Shown in pieces: positions 5,354-6,260 of a stretch of 6,260 nt of DNA. Source of the stretch: CP2-2F sp034436235 (GTDB taxonomy: Bacteria; Chloroflexota; Anaerolineae; Aggregatilineales; UBA2796). The translations under genes were made by a program, and so were the position numbers. The notes beneath the pieces were generated by a model. The model was not told the DNA's origin and searched no databases. It was given only the letters and a program-made list of their open reading frames with translations. The first letter of the stretch is position 1, and each line of letters starts with the position of its first letter. Where the stretch lies: assembly GCA_034436235.1 (NCBI GenBank), contig DAOTWB010000213.1:1-6260 (forward strand). Reading direction: 5' to 3'.

Positions 5354-6260
5354 ATGCAGCCTGTGCCATCTGACGCTTTTTTCGAGGCGCTGCTGCGCTG
5401 GTACGCGCAGAACGCACCTGAGCTGCCTTGGCGGCGCAGCCGCGAGCCGTATCATGTCTGGCTGGCTGAGATCATGCTGCAACAGACGCAAATCGCGACC
5501 GTCCTGCCGTATTATGAGCGTTTTCTCGCCGCCTTCCCGACCGTTCAAGACTTGGCGGATGCGCCGCCTGAGCGCGTGCTAAAATTGTGGGAAGGTCTTG
5601 GCTACTACAGCCGTGCGCGCAATTTGCAGCGCGCTGCGCAGCGCATCGTGAGCGAGCATCAAGGTGCGCTGCCGCAGACTGTCGAGGCGTTGCTGAAATT
5701 GCCGGGCATTGGACGTTACACAGCAGGCGCGATTGCCAGCATCGCCTTCGGAAAGCCTGCAGCAGCGCTCGACGGCAACGTGATGCGCGTCCTGACGCGC
5801 CTGTATGACTACGCCGAGCCGATTGAGAGTCCTGCGGCGCAGCGGCAACTGTGGCAGCTCGCTGAGCAACTGGCGCACGCCGCGCCGAGCGGCTCAGCTG
5901 CCGCGTACACGCAAGCGATGATGGACTTAGGTCGCGAGATTTGCACGCCGCGCGCGCCGCGCTGTGAGGCGTGTCCTGTGCGCGCCTTCTGTCGTGCGCA
6001 CGCGGCAGGCACGCAGGCGTCGCGTCCCTGCAGAATGCCGAAAAGCGCTGTGCCGCATCACATGGTCGGCGCCGCGATCCTGTCCAATCCAAAAGGCGAG
6101 CTGCTCATGGCGCAGCGACCATCGCACGGTCTGCTCGGCGGACTGTGGGAATTTCCGCAAGGGCAGGCGCGCCAAACCGAGACGCCTGAAGCAGCGCTGC
6201 GCCGTGCGCTACACGAGAAATTGGCGCTCAACGCGACCGTCGGCGAGCTGCTGACCAAAG
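5354..6260 (+). CDS. mutY: A/G-specific adenine DNA glycosylase MutY (C-terminus beyond window)
   Basis: 302 codons visible and open at the right edge. MutY removes adenine mispaired with 8-oxoguanine, the last barrier against G:C to T:A mutations. All diagnostic parts are present. VWLAEIMLQQTQ (35-46) has E39 at the place of the catalytic Glu. The helix-hairpin-helix LPGIGRYTAGAI (116-127) is followed by ALDGNVMRVL, with D140 as the catalytic Asp. Cysteines 197, 204, 207 and 213 have the exact CX6CX2CX5C spacing of the [4Fe-4S] cluster. The NUDIX-like 8-oxoG-sensing domain begins around residue 238, with LLGGLWEFP (260-268), and is cut by the window edge. The E39/D140 pair together with the C-terminal domain separates it from endonuclease III, which has Lys/Asp and no NUDIX-like part. 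It starts 4 bases after the methyltransferase stop with only a weak GAG upstream, so translation probably depends on coupling. Confidence 0.97.
   Translation, partial: MQPVPSDAFFEALLRWYAQNAPELPWRRSREPYHVWLAEIMLQQTQIATVLPYYERFLAAFPTVQDLADAPPERVLKLWEGLGYYSRARNLQRAAQRIVSEHQGALPQTVEALLKLPGIGRYTAGAIASIAFGKPAAALDGNVMRVLTRLYDYAEPIESPAAQRQLWQLAEQLAHAAPSGSAAAYTQAMMDLGREICTPRAPRCEACPVRAFCRAHAAGTQASRPCRMPKSAVPHHMVGAAILSNPKGELLMAQRPSHGLLGGLWEFPQGQARQTETPEAALRRALHEKLALNATVGELLTK

Noticed and set aside
5626..5637. Perfect 12-bp palindrome GCAGCGCGCTGC as an operator
   Set aside because: It lies inside mutY and is made of common Ala/Arg/Gln codons in a GCGC-rich gene, so a regulatory role is unsupported.
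5472..6092. Leftward open frame of 206 codons opposite mutY
   Set aside because: mutY on the other strand has all catalytic and iron-sulphur residues intact; the antisense peptide is Arg/Ala/Ser-rich noise.

Overview
The window is gene-dense bacterial chromosome, roughly 55-62% GC in the lines I counted. It holds three leftward genes (two coding for carbohydrate-active proteins, one for a LacI-type regulator) and two rightward genes (a methyltransferase and a MutY DNA repair glycosylase). The mix of sugar-cleavage genes under a LacI regulator, the protein flavour and the GCGC-rich codon use would fit an uncultured Chloroflexota-like heterotroph. That assignment is a guess from general impression: no rRNA or marker gene is present to settle it.

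Layout, left to right. Positions 1-564 (minus) are the N-terminal 188 codons of a five-bladed beta-propeller glycosidase of the GH43/GH32 type, running off the left edge. Positions 567-1592 (minus) encode a complete LacI-family repressor. Its last codons carry the ribosome binding site of the glycosidase, so the two form a tight, translationally coupled pair. In front of the regulator lies a non-coding stretch of 193 bases. It holds a plausible promoter, a near-perfect LacI-type operator just downstream of the expected transcription start, a weaker second palindrome over the ribosome binding site, and a long stem-loop that probably ends or processes the transcript arriving from the next gene. 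Positions 1786-4494 (minus) encode a large protein of about 902 residues with the six-hairpin (alpha/alpha)6-barrel glycosidase layout (GH63/GDE/MGH1-like). It has a predicted beta insertion in the barrel and a disordered acidic C-terminal tail.

Positions 4495-4647 are a divergent promoter region with two back-to-back sigma70-like promoters. Rightward lie a class I SAM-dependent methyltransferase (4648-5349) and, 4 bases later, mutY (5354 to the right edge, truncated inside its C-terminal NUDIX-like domain).

How they work together: the regulator and the propeller glycosidase look like a self-regulated sugar-utilisation unit induced by a sugar. The large barrel protein may act on a related glycan, but it has its own promoter and no copy of the operator, so the link is only by neighbourhood. 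The methyltransferase-mutY pair is a separate transcription unit. I see no defence system, mobile element, CRISPR array or RNA gene. Nothing here is clearly a new system; the points most worth a second look are the unusual barrel glycosidase and the regulatory DNA between 1593 and 1785.
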